Assembly: GCA_029267455.1 (NCBI GenBank)
Contig: JAJUIX010000095.1
Location: 1 to 5,704 of the forward strand
From: Enteractinococcus sp.
Lineage (GTDB): Bacteria > Actinomycetota > Actinomycetes > Actinomycetales > Micrococcaceae
DNA: 5,704 nt
Direction of reading: 5' to 3'
Shown here: one piece after another, positions 1 through 5,704 of the stretch
How positions within the stretch are numbered: the first letter of the stretch is position 1
Layout: every line of letters begins with the position of its first letter
Program-made: the position numbers and the translations under genes
The notes under the pieces: model-generated
Told to the model about the DNA's origin: nothing
Databases searched by the model: none
What the model saw: only the letters and a program-made list of their open reading frames with translations

Positions 1-1286
1 CCGACAGCAAAAACTGCGCACATGATAGCAACTGGCACCCAGTTTGCCACGTCACCGCCGGTGATCATGGTGCCGATCGCCGGCGTGAAGCCCGAAACCA
101 GTAGGCCGAGCATCAGGCCAATGGCCATGCCAGAGTAGCGGACTTTTGCTGGGAACTGTTCTGGGAAGGCGGCGAAGTAAATTCCGTTGGATGCAGCGTA
201 GAAGCCACCCATCATCAGAATTGAGGAGATGAAGATCAGGGTCACGTTGCCGGTACTGATCGCCCATAGGAAGACGAACATCATCAACCCGGCACCGGTG
301 GCACCACCGATAAAGACTGGTTTGCGGCCGATCTTATCTGCCAACAGGGCAAACAGCGGTTGTGTAATGACTGCTGCGAAGTTGGAAGCAGCGATCGCGG
401 CGAGCATGACGGTGCGGTCGACGCCGGAATGTTCGACGGCGAAGGAAAGTCCGAAGACGTTGACCATGGTGTTGATCATTGCAAACGTCGAGGAGAACAT
501 AACGCGCAGCAGTGCTGGCAGGTGCTCGCGGAACAGAACGACTAGGGGAACCTGGGGCTCTTCTTGTGCCTCGACGGCTTCTTCGAAGACTTCAGGTTCT
601 TCTAGGTTGCGACGCATCCAAACGGCGAACAGGGTCAGGACGACGCTGATCAAGAACGGGAGACGCCATCCCCAGCTGAACAATTGCTCATCCGGCAGCA
701 AGGCCACTGGGATGAATACGATGGTGGCCAAAACGATGCCGAGCATAATGCCGGAAGCGGTGAAACTAGCGAAGAATGAGCGGCGGTATTCCGGGGCGTG
801 CTCAATCGATAAAGAGGCAGCGCCCGGAGATTCACCGCCAGCCGACAGCCCCTGACACAGGCGCAGGAAGACCAACAAAATGGGTGCCAAAATCCCGATC
901 TGCTCGTACGTCGGCAACACACCAATCAGGAACGTGGCAACGCCCATGAGCAGCAACACGGCCATCAAAGTGTTCTTGCGACCAAAGCGATCACCGAGGT
1001 GCCCCCACATGACAGCACCCAGCGGACGGGCAACGTACGCCACACCAAGTGTAGAGATAGACAACAGGAGCGAATTCACTCCGTCGCCTGGGAAGAAGAT
1101 ATGGGAGAAAACCAATGCGGCAGCAGAGCCATAGATGAAGAAGTCATAGTATTCCAGGGCACTGCCCAAGAAACCAGACAGTGCGGCACGCTTGGCCTGG
1201 GAAGTCACTGTGGTGGCGTTGCGTACGCGAGGATCAACTCCGGAATTCGGGTTCGATACCTCACGAGCGGTGATGTCAGTAGTCAT
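1..1286 (-). CDS. MFS transporter, metabolite:H+ symporter (MHS) family; C-terminus cut by window edge
   Basis: This is a cytoplasmic-membrane proton symporter for a small organic acid or similar metabolite. The frame is open from the ATG at 1286 to the left edge, giving 428 codons without a stop; the family is usually about 430-460 residues, so only the last membrane segment or so should be missing. After a polar N-terminus (about 1-32), residues 41-53 ([13 protein letters not shown]) are the MHS first-helix signature. The MFS loop 2-3 motif [10 protein letters not shown] lies at 95-104, and [11 protein letters not shown] at 142-152 is the MHS helix 4-5 motif. A second loop motif, ADKIGRK, is at 316-322. 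The central loop (about 227-248) is rich in Glu. ShiA (shikimate), KgtP (2-oxoglutarate) and ProP belong to the same family, but the substrate cannot be read from sequence. The gene lies downstream of a LysR regulator and catabolic oxidoreductases, which suggests uptake of their substrate. The family call is firm; the substrate is unknown. Confidence 0.93.
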   Translation of the reverse strand, partial: MTTDITAREVSNPNSGVDPRVRNATTVTSQAKRAALSGFLGSALEYYDFFIYGSAAALVFSHIFFPGDGVNSLLLSISTLGVAYVARPLGAVMWGHLGDRFGRKNTLMAVLLLMGVATFLIGVLPTYEQIGILAPILLVFLRLCQGLSAGGESPGAASLSIEHAPEYRRSFFASFTASGIMLGIVLATIVFIPVALLPDEQLFSWGWRLPFLISVVLTLFAVWMRRNLEEPEVFEEAVEAQEEPQVPLVVLFREHLPALLRVMFSSTFAMINTMVNVFGLSFAVEHSGVDRTVMLAAIAASNFAAVITQPLFALLADKIGRKPVFIGGATGAGLMMFVFLWAISTGNVTLIFISSILMMGGFYAASNGIYFAAFPEQFPAKVRYSGMAIGLMLGLLVSGFTPAIGTMITGGDVANWVPVAIMCAVFAV

Positions 1287-1294
1287 GAAAATGG

Positions 1295-1300
1295 TCCTTT
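1295..1300 (-). promoter_or_regulatory. Ribosome binding site of the MHS transporter
   Basis: The minus strand reads AAAGGA, 8 bases before the ATG at 1286-1284, and this supports that start. A second, stronger-looking AAGGAG lies slightly upstream (1306-1311), but it is 19 bases from the ATG and no in-frame start codon follows it, so it is probably not the working site. Confidence 0.7.
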
Positions 1301-1328
1301 CAACACTCCTTGCTGGAGATCACCACCT

Positions 1329-1358
1329 ATTGTGACTGACTACACTAAGCTTTGTCCA
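1329..1358 (-). promoter_or_regulatory. Possible promoter of the transporter gene
   Basis: On the minus strand TGGACA (1358-1353, five of six matches to TTGACA) is followed after 18 bases by CACAAT (1334-1329, four of six matches to TATAAT). A start site near 1322 would leave a leader of about 35 bases. The match is modest. The transporter could equally be read through from the LysR gene, since no terminator hairpin is visible between them. Confidence 0.25.
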
Positions 1359-1378
1359 CGACCTAATTTGTCTATGAC
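1330..1378. repeat. Three direct copies of TTGT-N4-GAC upstream of the transporter gene
   Basis: On the plus strand the pattern TTGTNNNNGAC occurs at 1330-1340, 1352-1362 and 1368-1378 (GTCNNNNACAA on the coding strand). The last two copies are closer to each other, sharing TTTGTCYAYGAC at 1351-1362 and 1367-1378, exactly 16 bases apart. The three starts are 22 and 16 bases apart. The repeats fill the 113-base gap between the LysR gene and the transporter, where an operator would be expected. They could bind the adjacent LysR protein or another regulator. The repetition is visible; binding is inferred, and short degenerate repeats can arise by chance. Confidence 0.4.
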
Positions 1379-1387
1379 TATGTACAA
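1368..1387. promoter_or_regulatory. Imperfect 20-base palindrome, candidate LysR-type operator
   Basis: The minus strand reads TTGT-N2-AT-N4-AT-N2-ACAA, a dyad with matching outer arms TTGT/ACAA and inner AT/AT pairs. It contains two overlapping, symmetry-related T-N11-A spacings, the loose signature of LysR-family binding sites. It overlaps the third TTGT-N4-GAC copy and sits just past the stop codon of the LysR gene, upstream of the transporter. T-N11-A is very permissive in AT-rich DNA, so this is only a candidate. Confidence 0.3.
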
Positions 1388-1399
1388 AAAACACATAAT

Positions 1400-2293
1400 C
1401 TAGAGGCCTTCGGCGAGGACGTCCTCAACCAATTCGAGAAACGCGTCACGGGCTGCCGAACCGGGTTGTTTTGACCAAGCCAAACCGTGATTCATATACA
1501 CAGGCTCGCCTTCGAGCGGCAAGAATACCGTTCCTGGTGGCACCACCGGTTCTACCCCTTCCGGTAAATGTGCGACCCCTACTCCGGCGGCTACTAACAT
1601 CATGCTCATATACGGGTCTGTGATTTGCTGGGAGATAATGGGATGAAATCCCGCTTCAGTACAAGCTCTTACCGTATCTTCGTACAACACCGATCCCGCC
1701 CCAATGGGAGGGGTGATAAATCGTTCGTCGGCAAACATCGCTAACTCAACGTGGTCTTCTTCGGCTAATGGATGATCGGCGGGCACGACCATGCCAAACC
1801 GTTCTCGAAGCAGCAACCGCGTCTCGGTACGCGTCGAGTCGGTCGGCAGCCCGACGAATGCTAGGTCCATGGTGCCGGCATCTAATTGTGCGATGGCATC
1901 TTGCGTCATAACGCGCCCGACCAACGACAATTCAATCTGCGGATAGGTGTCGCGCACAGCACGCGTAAATCGCGGGAGAGTTCTTCGATTCAGTACCCCG
2001 GTAAAACCCAAAGTGAGTTTGCCGTAGACGACACCTTCGGGAACTTTCACCGATTGCTGAGCAAGATCGATTTCCTCAAGCACGGCCCGAGCATGCGGCA
2101 AAAAGGCGTGTCCGGCGGCCGTCAGCTCAACTGAGCGGGTACTGCGGATGAATAACTCCGTACCCAATGACCGTTCAAGTTTACGAATTACCTGACTCAA
2201 TGGTGACTGCGCCATCCGTAATCGTATGGCTGCATTTCCGAAGTGCAGCTCTTCTGCAACCGCGATAAACGCTTCCAACCATCGAATCTCCAT
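1400..2293 (-). CDS. LysR-type transcriptional regulator
   Basis: This is a 297-residue cytoplasmic DNA-binding regulator of ordinary family length. The N-terminal winged helix-turn-helix starts MEIRWLEAFIAVAEELHFG and continues through the recognition region at about 18-40 (AAIRLRMAQSPLSQVIRKLE), followed by GTELFIR and LTAAG at 44-61. A linker helix (about 62-88) leads to the effector-binding domain, which begins near GKLTLGFTG at 91-99. The Thr in GFTG is placed like the effector-contacting residues of BenM/CatM-type regulators. The frame opens 25 codons farther upstream, to 2368, but the family alignment begins at MEIRW and a ribosome site precedes that ATG. The gene sits between the oxidoreductases and the transporter in the same direction, so it probably senses the pathway substrate or an intermediate and controls one or both flanking units. 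The family is certain; the effector is unknown. Confidence 0.95.
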   Translation of the reverse strand: MEIRWLEAFIAVAEELHFGNAAIRLRMAQSPLSQVIRKLERSLGTELFIRSTRSVELTAAGHAFLPHARAVLEEIDLAQQSVKVPEGVVYGKLTLGFTGVLNRRTLPRFTRAVRDTYPQIELSLVGRVMTQDAIAQLDAGTMDLAFVGLPTDSTRTETRLLLRERFGMVVPADHPLAEEDHVELAMFADERFITPPIGAGSVLYEDTVRACTEAGFHPIISQQITDPYMSMMLVAAGVGVAHLPEGVEPVVPPGTVFLPLEGEPVYMNHGLAWSKQPGSAARDAFLELVEDVLAEGL

Positions 2294-2303
2294 GCGTAGT
2301 CTG

Positions 2304-2309
2304 CCCCTT
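2304..2309 (-). promoter_or_regulatory. Ribosome binding site that fixes the LysR start
   Basis: The minus strand reads AAGGGG, 10 bases before the ATG at 2293-2291. It favours this start over the in-frame upstream codons that would add about 25 residues with no counterpart in the family. Confidence 0.55.
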
Positions 2310-2329
2310 AGTCCCGACGTAATACTGTG

Positions 2330-2360
2330 AGTGTAGCCCCGCGAGCGGCGCTGCGAACAA
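2330..2360 (-). promoter_or_regulatory. Possible promoter of the LysR gene in the 107-base gap
   Basis: The gap 2294-2400 contains, on the minus strand, TTGTTC (2360-2355) and TACACT (2335-2330) separated by 19 bases, which is longer than ideal. A start near 2323 would give a leader of about 30 bases. Nothing else distinctive is seen in this gap, and no hairpin followed by T residues separates the gene from the upstream dehydrogenase. Confidence 0.25.
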
Positions 2361-2400
2361 CCTTGCATTCTGTGGCACGCTCTACGGAACTACTGGACGC

Positions 2401-3144
2401 TTAATAGGTTGCTCGACCACCAGACAGGTCGTAAACGGCACCGGTGGAGAAGCTACAGCGACTCGATGCCAACCACGCCACGAGTTCCGCAGCTTCCTGC
2501 GGCTGTCCTGGCCGCCCCATAGGTATTCGCCCCATGAGGCGGTCATGAGTTCGCGGATCCATCTGTTGGTTCAACAGGGTGGAGATGATGGCCGGTGCAA
2601 TCGCATTGACGAGCACCCCGTCTTGTGCCAGTTCTTTGCCCAGAGATTTGGTCAGCCCGATGACAGCTGCCTTGGACGCCGAATACGCTGATTGAAAGGC
2701 ATTTCCCTCTTTACCGGCGATGCTGGCCACATTCACAATTCGGCCCCATCTAGCCGCCACCATGTCTGGCCCAAAGTGTTTGCACATCAAAAATACGCCG
2801 TCGAGATTCACCCGCATCGTGTGCTGCCACTGCAGGTAATCGGTGTCGGCGAGCGCCGATTCCGGGCCTTGCACTCCGGCGGAGTTGATCAGAATATTCA
2901 CGGACTTGCCCGCGTCCAACAGCCGGTCCCGTAGGTCACGAACCTGTTGCTCATCGGTGATATCACATTGGTAATCTGCCGCGGGGGACAGATCTACCGT
3001 GCGAACCTGCACCCCGCGGTGGCGCAGGAGTTCGGCGCACGCCGCACCGAGCCCCCTACCCCCGCCAGTAATCAGCGCCAACGCATCCTCAGGATATTCG
3101 CTGTCTTTGCCTGCGTCATCGTCGGGTGTGATGTCGCTACTCAT
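2401..3144 (-). CDS. Short-chain dehydrogenase/reductase (SDR), classical type
   Basis: This 247-residue NAD(P)-dependent oxidoreductase probably interconverts a hydroxyl and a ketone. It has the full set of classical SDR motifs: cofactor loop TGGGRGLG at 26-33, Asp61 in the CDIT motif, NSAG at 87-90, and the catalytic residues Asn113, Ser141, Tyr154 and Lys158 (YSASK). Asp51 at the end of the second strand (VRTVD) is the usual mark of NAD(H) over NADP(H) preference. The segment after the active site reads NAIAPAII (180-187), a common variant of the PG motif. The first 20 residues form an unusual acidic tail with eight Asp or Glu. The ATG at 3144 follows AGGGGG by 5 bases. The gene starts 15 bases after the flavoprotein stop, so the two are probably co-transcribed and the SDR may make or consume the ketone used by the flavoprotein. 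Generic annotations would be 3-oxoacyl-ACP reductase or sugar/alcohol dehydrogenase; the substrate cannot be assigned. Confidence 0.93.
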   Translation of the reverse strand: MSSDITPDDDAGKDSEYPEDALALITGGGRGLGAACAELLRHRGVQVRTVDLSPAADYQCDITDEQQVRDLRDRLLDAGKSVNILINSAGVQGPESALADTDYLQWQHTMRVNLDGVFLMCKHFGPDMVAARWGRIVNVASIAGKEGNAFQSAYSASKAAVIGLTKSLGKELAQDGVLVNAIAPAIISTLLNQQMDPRTHDRLMGRIPMGRPGQPQEAAELVAWLASSRCSFSTGAVYDLSGGRATY

Positions 3145-3149
3145 TGTGA

Positions 3150-3155
3150 CCCCCT
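3150..3155 (-). promoter_or_regulatory. Ribosome binding site of the SDR gene
   Basis: The minus strand reads AGGGGG, 5 bases before the ATG at 3144-3142, inside the 15-base gap after the flavoprotein stop. The spacing is at the short end of normal. It supports the start that includes the acidic N-terminal tail. Confidence 0.5.
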
Positions 3156-3159
3156 AGGT

Positions 3160-4977
3160 TCAACGAACAGTGTCGGCCGTCGACGATGCTTCAAGCCCCG
3201 TGGTAGTAACTTCGTAGTCGGTCACCTGCGCTAGATCTCGTCCTGCAATGTAACCGAAGGTCAGGGCGGGACCAATGTTCACACCACCGGATGGGTATTT
3301 ACCGCGCATGATCGACACCATGTCATTACCGGCCGTATAGAGGCCAGGAATCGGTGCCCCGTTGCGATCCAGCACGCGGGCTTTGGTGTCTGCGGCAATA
3401 CCCGCAAAGGTTCCAAACGACCCGGGGCGGATATGGACGGCGTAAAACGGCCCTTTTTCGATCGGCGCCAGGCTCGGGTTCGGGCCAACCGCAGGATCTC
3501 CCCCGTAACGGTTGAAGTTGGTTTCCCCACGTTGGAATGCCGGGTCCTCACCGCGCCGGGCGTTCTCGTTGAACTCACGAACGGTTTTGACCAACTGCTC
3601 CGGGTCAATGCCTGTCTTTTGGGCTAGTTCTTCTAGCGTATCGGCCTTGATGAGGTACCCGTTGCGAATGTATGGCAGCAGAGGGACCGGAATGGGTTTG
3701 GCAAAACCAAGTGGATATTTGCGAACGAACTTTGAGTCAGCGATCTGCCAGGCCTCGACAGGCTGTCCTTCCGGCGTTGCGTTCATCATGCCGTCAACAT
3801 AATCGAAGTATCCATTGGCTTCATTGACGAAGCGCTTGCCGTCTTTGCGAACGCCGATCGATCCCGGTTTGGCCCGGTCCATGATGTGTGGAAACACGCC
3901 GGTGTTGCCGTTGGGGTATGGCACTAGCGATACCGGGCACCAGGCCGCAGCCGAGTACACTTCAGTGTCGAGATACCCGCCCACAGCCTCGGCCAGGTCG
4001 GCACCCGAACCGTCTGCTTCATCCGGAGCCAGCGTCCAGTGTTCATTTCCCGTCGGAGTCTGACGGAAATACTGTCGACGACGCTCCACATCCGCAGGGA
4101 AGCCACCGGTGGCCAGGACGACACCGCGTTGGGTGCGAATGATGCGTCCCCCATCATCAGTGCCCACGACAGCACCAACGACGGTCCCCTCACTATCGAC
4201 GATAAGGTGTTGAGCTTCGGTCTTCACGCGAATATCCACCCCGAAGTCTTCGGCCGACTGGATCAGCCGTCCCATCAGAGCGGTGCCGTTAACCAAGTGC
4301 ATACTGCGACGGTGGGTGGCCATGTCCCAGACATGTCGAATGACCCGTGAAGCTGAATACGCCCATCCCTTGAGAGAAAATTGCGAAGCTGACAAGATCT
4401 TTTGCAGATCCGGGCCAGCCATGATGCCCATACCCAAAAATGAGGTGGGATAGTACTGGTTATTCAGTTTCTTCAACGCCGTCTTGGATAACTTCCGAGC
4501 ATTAATCGGTTTGGGTCCCACCGATCGGTTCCCGGTCCCGGCACCCGGCAAGTGGCCATAAATATCGTTGATCTTCGCGCCGGTGACAAACTGTAGAGCG
4601 GTCTTGTAGTGGAAGAAATCCACCATGTGCGGCACCGCTTCCAGGAAGGCGTCGATCATCTCGGATGCCGAGTCGGTGTACAGGTCGCCCAGCACGCCGC
4701 GCAGATACGTGCGAAACTCTTCAACGTCTTCATCCACGCCCTCGGCTTTGGCCAGCGATGTACCCGGGGTCCAGGCCCAGCCACCAGATCGCGAGGTTGC
4801 CCCACCACAGGCTGCGGATTGCTCGGCCAGAATTACGTCGAGACCGTGGAAGGCAGCGGTGGTAGCAGCTGCAAAACCGCCGGCTCCGCCACCCACGACC
4901 AACACATCGGTGTGATCGGTTGGCAGGTGGTCGGGCAGTTCGTCCACGTGATAAATACCAGGGGTTGATTGAGCCAA
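3160..4977 (-). CDS. FAD-dependent dehydrogenase/desaturase, 3-ketosteroid-delta1-dehydrogenase / fumarate reductase flavoprotein superfamily
   Basis: This is a 605-residue flavoprotein likely to introduce, or less likely reduce, a C=C bond next to a carbonyl. The N-terminal FAD-binding fold reads DVLVVGGGAGG (24-34) with Glu52 ending the second strand to bind the adenosine ribose. CGGATSRSGG follows at 58-67, the usual FAD pyrophosphate loop of this superfamily. ATGGF (289-293) and ADGSGADLAEAVGG (321-334) flank the substrate domain, and the C-terminal FAD segment includes GLYTAGN (545-551) and YPSGGVNIGPALTFGYIAG (561-579). Tyr561 and Gly565 match the Tyr-x3-Gly pair that holds the 3-keto oxygen in Rhodococcus KstD (Tyr487/Gly491). 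No signal peptide, heme-binding CxxCH motif or membrane segment is present, so it should be cytoplasmic and not a flavocytochrome. The start is TTG, chosen because AGGAAGG lies 10 bases upstream; a GTG 10 codons later is an alternative. The gene follows the aldo/keto reductase by 22 bases. The fold is firm; the substrate is unknown. Confidence 0.9.
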   Translation of the reverse strand: MAQSTPGIYHVDELPDHLPTDHTDVLVVGGGAGGFAAATTAAFHGLDVILAEQSAACGGATSRSGGWAWTPGTSLAKAEGVDEDVEEFRTYLRGVLGDLYTDSASEMIDAFLEAVPHMVDFFHYKTALQFVTGAKINDIYGHLPGAGTGNRSVGPKPINARKLSKTALKKLNNQYYPTSFLGMGIMAGPDLQKILSASQFSLKGWAYSASRVIRHVWDMATHRRSMHLVNGTALMGRLIQSAEDFGVDIRVKTEAQHLIVDSEGTVVGAVVGTDDGGRIIRTQRGVVLATGGFPADVERRRQYFRQTPTGNEHWTLAPDEADGSGADLAEAVGGYLDTEVYSAAAWCPVSLVPYPNGNTGVFPHIMDRAKPGSIGVRKDGKRFVNEANGYFDYVDGMMNATPEGQPVEAWQIADSKFVRKYPLGFAKPIPVPLLPYIRNGYLIKADTLEELAQKTGIDPEQLVKTVREFNENARRGEDPAFQRGETNFNRYGGDPAVGPNPSLAPIEKGPFYAVHIRPGSFGTFAGIAADTKARVLDRNGAPIPGLYTAGNDMVSIMRGKYPSGGVNIGPALTFGYIAGRDLAQVTDYEVTTTGLEASSTADTVR

Positions 4978-4987
4978 GGGTTTCTTA

Positions 4988-4994
4988 CCTTCCT
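4988..4994 (-). promoter_or_regulatory. Ribosome binding site that supports the TTG start of the flavoprotein
   Basis: The minus strand reads AGGAAGG, 10 bases before the TTG at 4977-4975, within the 22-base gap after the aldo/keto reductase stop. No ATG lies in frame between this site and the FAD-binding motif; the only other choice is the GTG at residue 11, about 40 bases away. Confidence 0.65.
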
Positions 4995-4999
4995 AAAGA

Positions 5000-5704
5000 T
5001 TAGTGACCGTATTCATCGGCGTCGAGCCGGGCGCGAGAGCCGTTATCGAGCGCATTGATCGCCGCGATTTCAGCATCAGTAAGTTCAAAATCAAAGACGT
5101 TGAGGTTTTCTCGCTGACGTTTGGCATTCGCGGACCGTGGGACAGCGATACGACCTTGCTGGACGTGCCAGCGCAACACGATTTGATGTTCCGTTTTGTC
5201 ATGCCGCTCAGCGGCTTCACGAAGCACCGGGAAATCGGACAGGGTCAAGTCCCGGCCCGTTGGAGAATAAGCGCTCACGACGATGTCGTGTCGGGCGTTA
5301 GCAGCCAGGTAATCTGGTTGACCGGCTAACGGATCCACCTGGATTTGGTTGAGCGGGATATTCAGTCCGGCATCAACCACATCCTGCAGGTGATGGGGTT
5401 TGAAGTTGGAAACACCCCAGGCTCGGATGAGGCCCGTGTCGACCAATTCGGCCAGCGAGGCGCAGGTCTGGACGTAGGTGCCTAACTGTGGATTGGGCCA
5501 GTGGATCAGCATGAGGTCAATGTATTCCAGTCCGGTTTCGCGCAGACTATGCTCTATTCCGGACCGGACGGTCGCCACATCACCAAAGTAGCGATTGACA
5601 AGTTTAGTGGTGACGAACAGTTCGTCACGAGGCACGGATGATGCCCGGATGGCTTGACCCACGGCATCTTCGTTGCCGTATTTCTGGGCAGTGTCGATGT
5701 GTCG
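5000..5704 (-). CDS. Aldo/keto reductase (2,5-diketo-gluconate-reductase-like); N-terminus cut by window edge
   Basis: This is an NADPH-type (alpha/beta)8-barrel reductase of carbonyl compounds. The frame is open from the right edge to the TAA at 5000, giving 234 residues. The family is about 270-280 residues, so roughly 40 N-terminal residues lie outside the window. Counting from the edge, the four catalytic residues are present: Asp4 and Tyr9 (HIDTAQKYGNE), Lys34 (TTKL) and His68 (LIHWPNP). Their spacing of 5, 25 and 34 is close to that of 2,5-diketo-D-gluconate reductases. The second family signature, VSNFKPHHLQDVVD, and the third, VPRSANAKRQRENLNVFDFEL, are also recognisable. Arg190 (PRS) replaces the more usual Lys of the phosphate-binding PKS, a permitted variant. 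A GTG at 5662 could mimic a start but falls after two catalytic residues, so it is not the true one. It is the first visible gene of the tight run with the flavoprotein and SDR. The family is firm; the substrate is unknown. Confidence 0.93.
   Translation of the reverse strand, partial: RHIDTAQKYGNEDAVGQAIRASSVPRDELFVTTKLVNRYFGDVATVRSGIEHSLRETGLEYIDLMLIHWPNPQLGTYVQTCASLAELVDTGLIRAWGVSNFKPHHLQDVVDAGLNIPLNQIQVDPLAGQPDYLAANARHDIVVSAYSPTGRDLTLSDFPVLREAAERHDKTEHQIVLRWHVQQGRIAVPRSANAKRQRENLNVFDFELTDAEIAAINALDNGSRARLDADEYGH

Noticed and set aside
229..855. 208-codon open frame on the plus strand
   Set aside because: It lies fully antisense to the MHS transporter, whose frame shows clear family motifs. 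The plus-strand translation is low-complexity, rich in Ser, Thr and Arg, and has no recognisable domain.
1415..1426. Perfect 12-base palindrome GAGGACGTCCTC just before the LysR stop, followed downstream by a run of T on the minus strand
   Set aside because: It has no loop, encodes conserved-looking Glu-Asp-Val-Leu codons, and the T run is about 25 bases away, so it does not form an intrinsic terminator.
2294..2368. 25-codon N-terminal extension of the LysR frame
   Set aside because: The extra residues have no family counterpart, and a ribosome site sits inside this stretch in front of the ATG at 2293.
4609..4968. 119-codon plus-strand open frame, with two others of 66-96 codons in the same region
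   Set aside because: All are antisense to the FAD-binding domain of the flavoprotein, with no ribosome site or known domain. They are shadows of a strongly coding strand.
3160..4977. Reading the flavoprotein as a steroid dehydrogenase or a respiratory fumarate reductase
   Set aside because: The sequence supports only the superfamily and one ketone-binding motif. There is no steroid gene nearby and no signal peptide or heme motif, so neither specific name is justified.

Overview
The window carries five genes, all on the minus strand, so transcription runs from the right edge to the left. The base composition (moderately GC-rich, by eye in the mid-50s percent), purine-rich ribosome sites with one TTG start, and the protein families suggest an actinobacterium, perhaps a relative of Corynebacterium, Arthrobacter or other Micrococcales. 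That placement is an inference; the window has no rRNA or other marker gene.

In transcription order: (1) an aldo/keto reductase cut by the right edge (5000-5704); (2) a 605-residue FAD flavoprotein of the 3-ketosteroid-delta1-dehydrogenase / fumarate reductase superfamily (3160-4977); (3) a short-chain dehydrogenase/reductase (2401-3144); (4) a LysR-type regulator (1400-2293); (5) an MFS transporter of the metabolite:H+ symporter (MHS) branch, cut by the left edge (1-1286). The first three are packed with gaps of 22 and 15 bases, each holding a ribosome site, and look like one transcription unit. The regulator and the transporter each follow a gap of about 110 bases that could hold its own promoter. 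The gap before the transporter has three copies of TTGT-N4-GAC (plus-strand reading) and an imperfect 20-base palindrome, which are candidate operator elements.

Together the genes resemble a small catabolic island for a carboxylated, probably alicyclic, compound. The MHS permease would import an organic acid, the SDR and/or aldo/keto reductase would interconvert a ring hydroxyl and ketone, and the flavoprotein would desaturate the carbon-carbon bond next to the ketone. The flavoprotein keeps a Tyr-x3-Gly motif like the one that holds the ketone in 3-ketosteroid dehydrogenases, yet no steroid-degradation gene is visible. The aromatisation route of cyclohexanecarboxylate uses the same chemical logic (hydroxyl to ketone, then desaturation), so that or a quinate/shikimate-like substrate is a reasonable guess. 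The substrate is not shown by the sequence.

No RNA gene, insertion sequence, CRISPR array or convincing terminator was found. No stretch over 300 bases lacks a gene.
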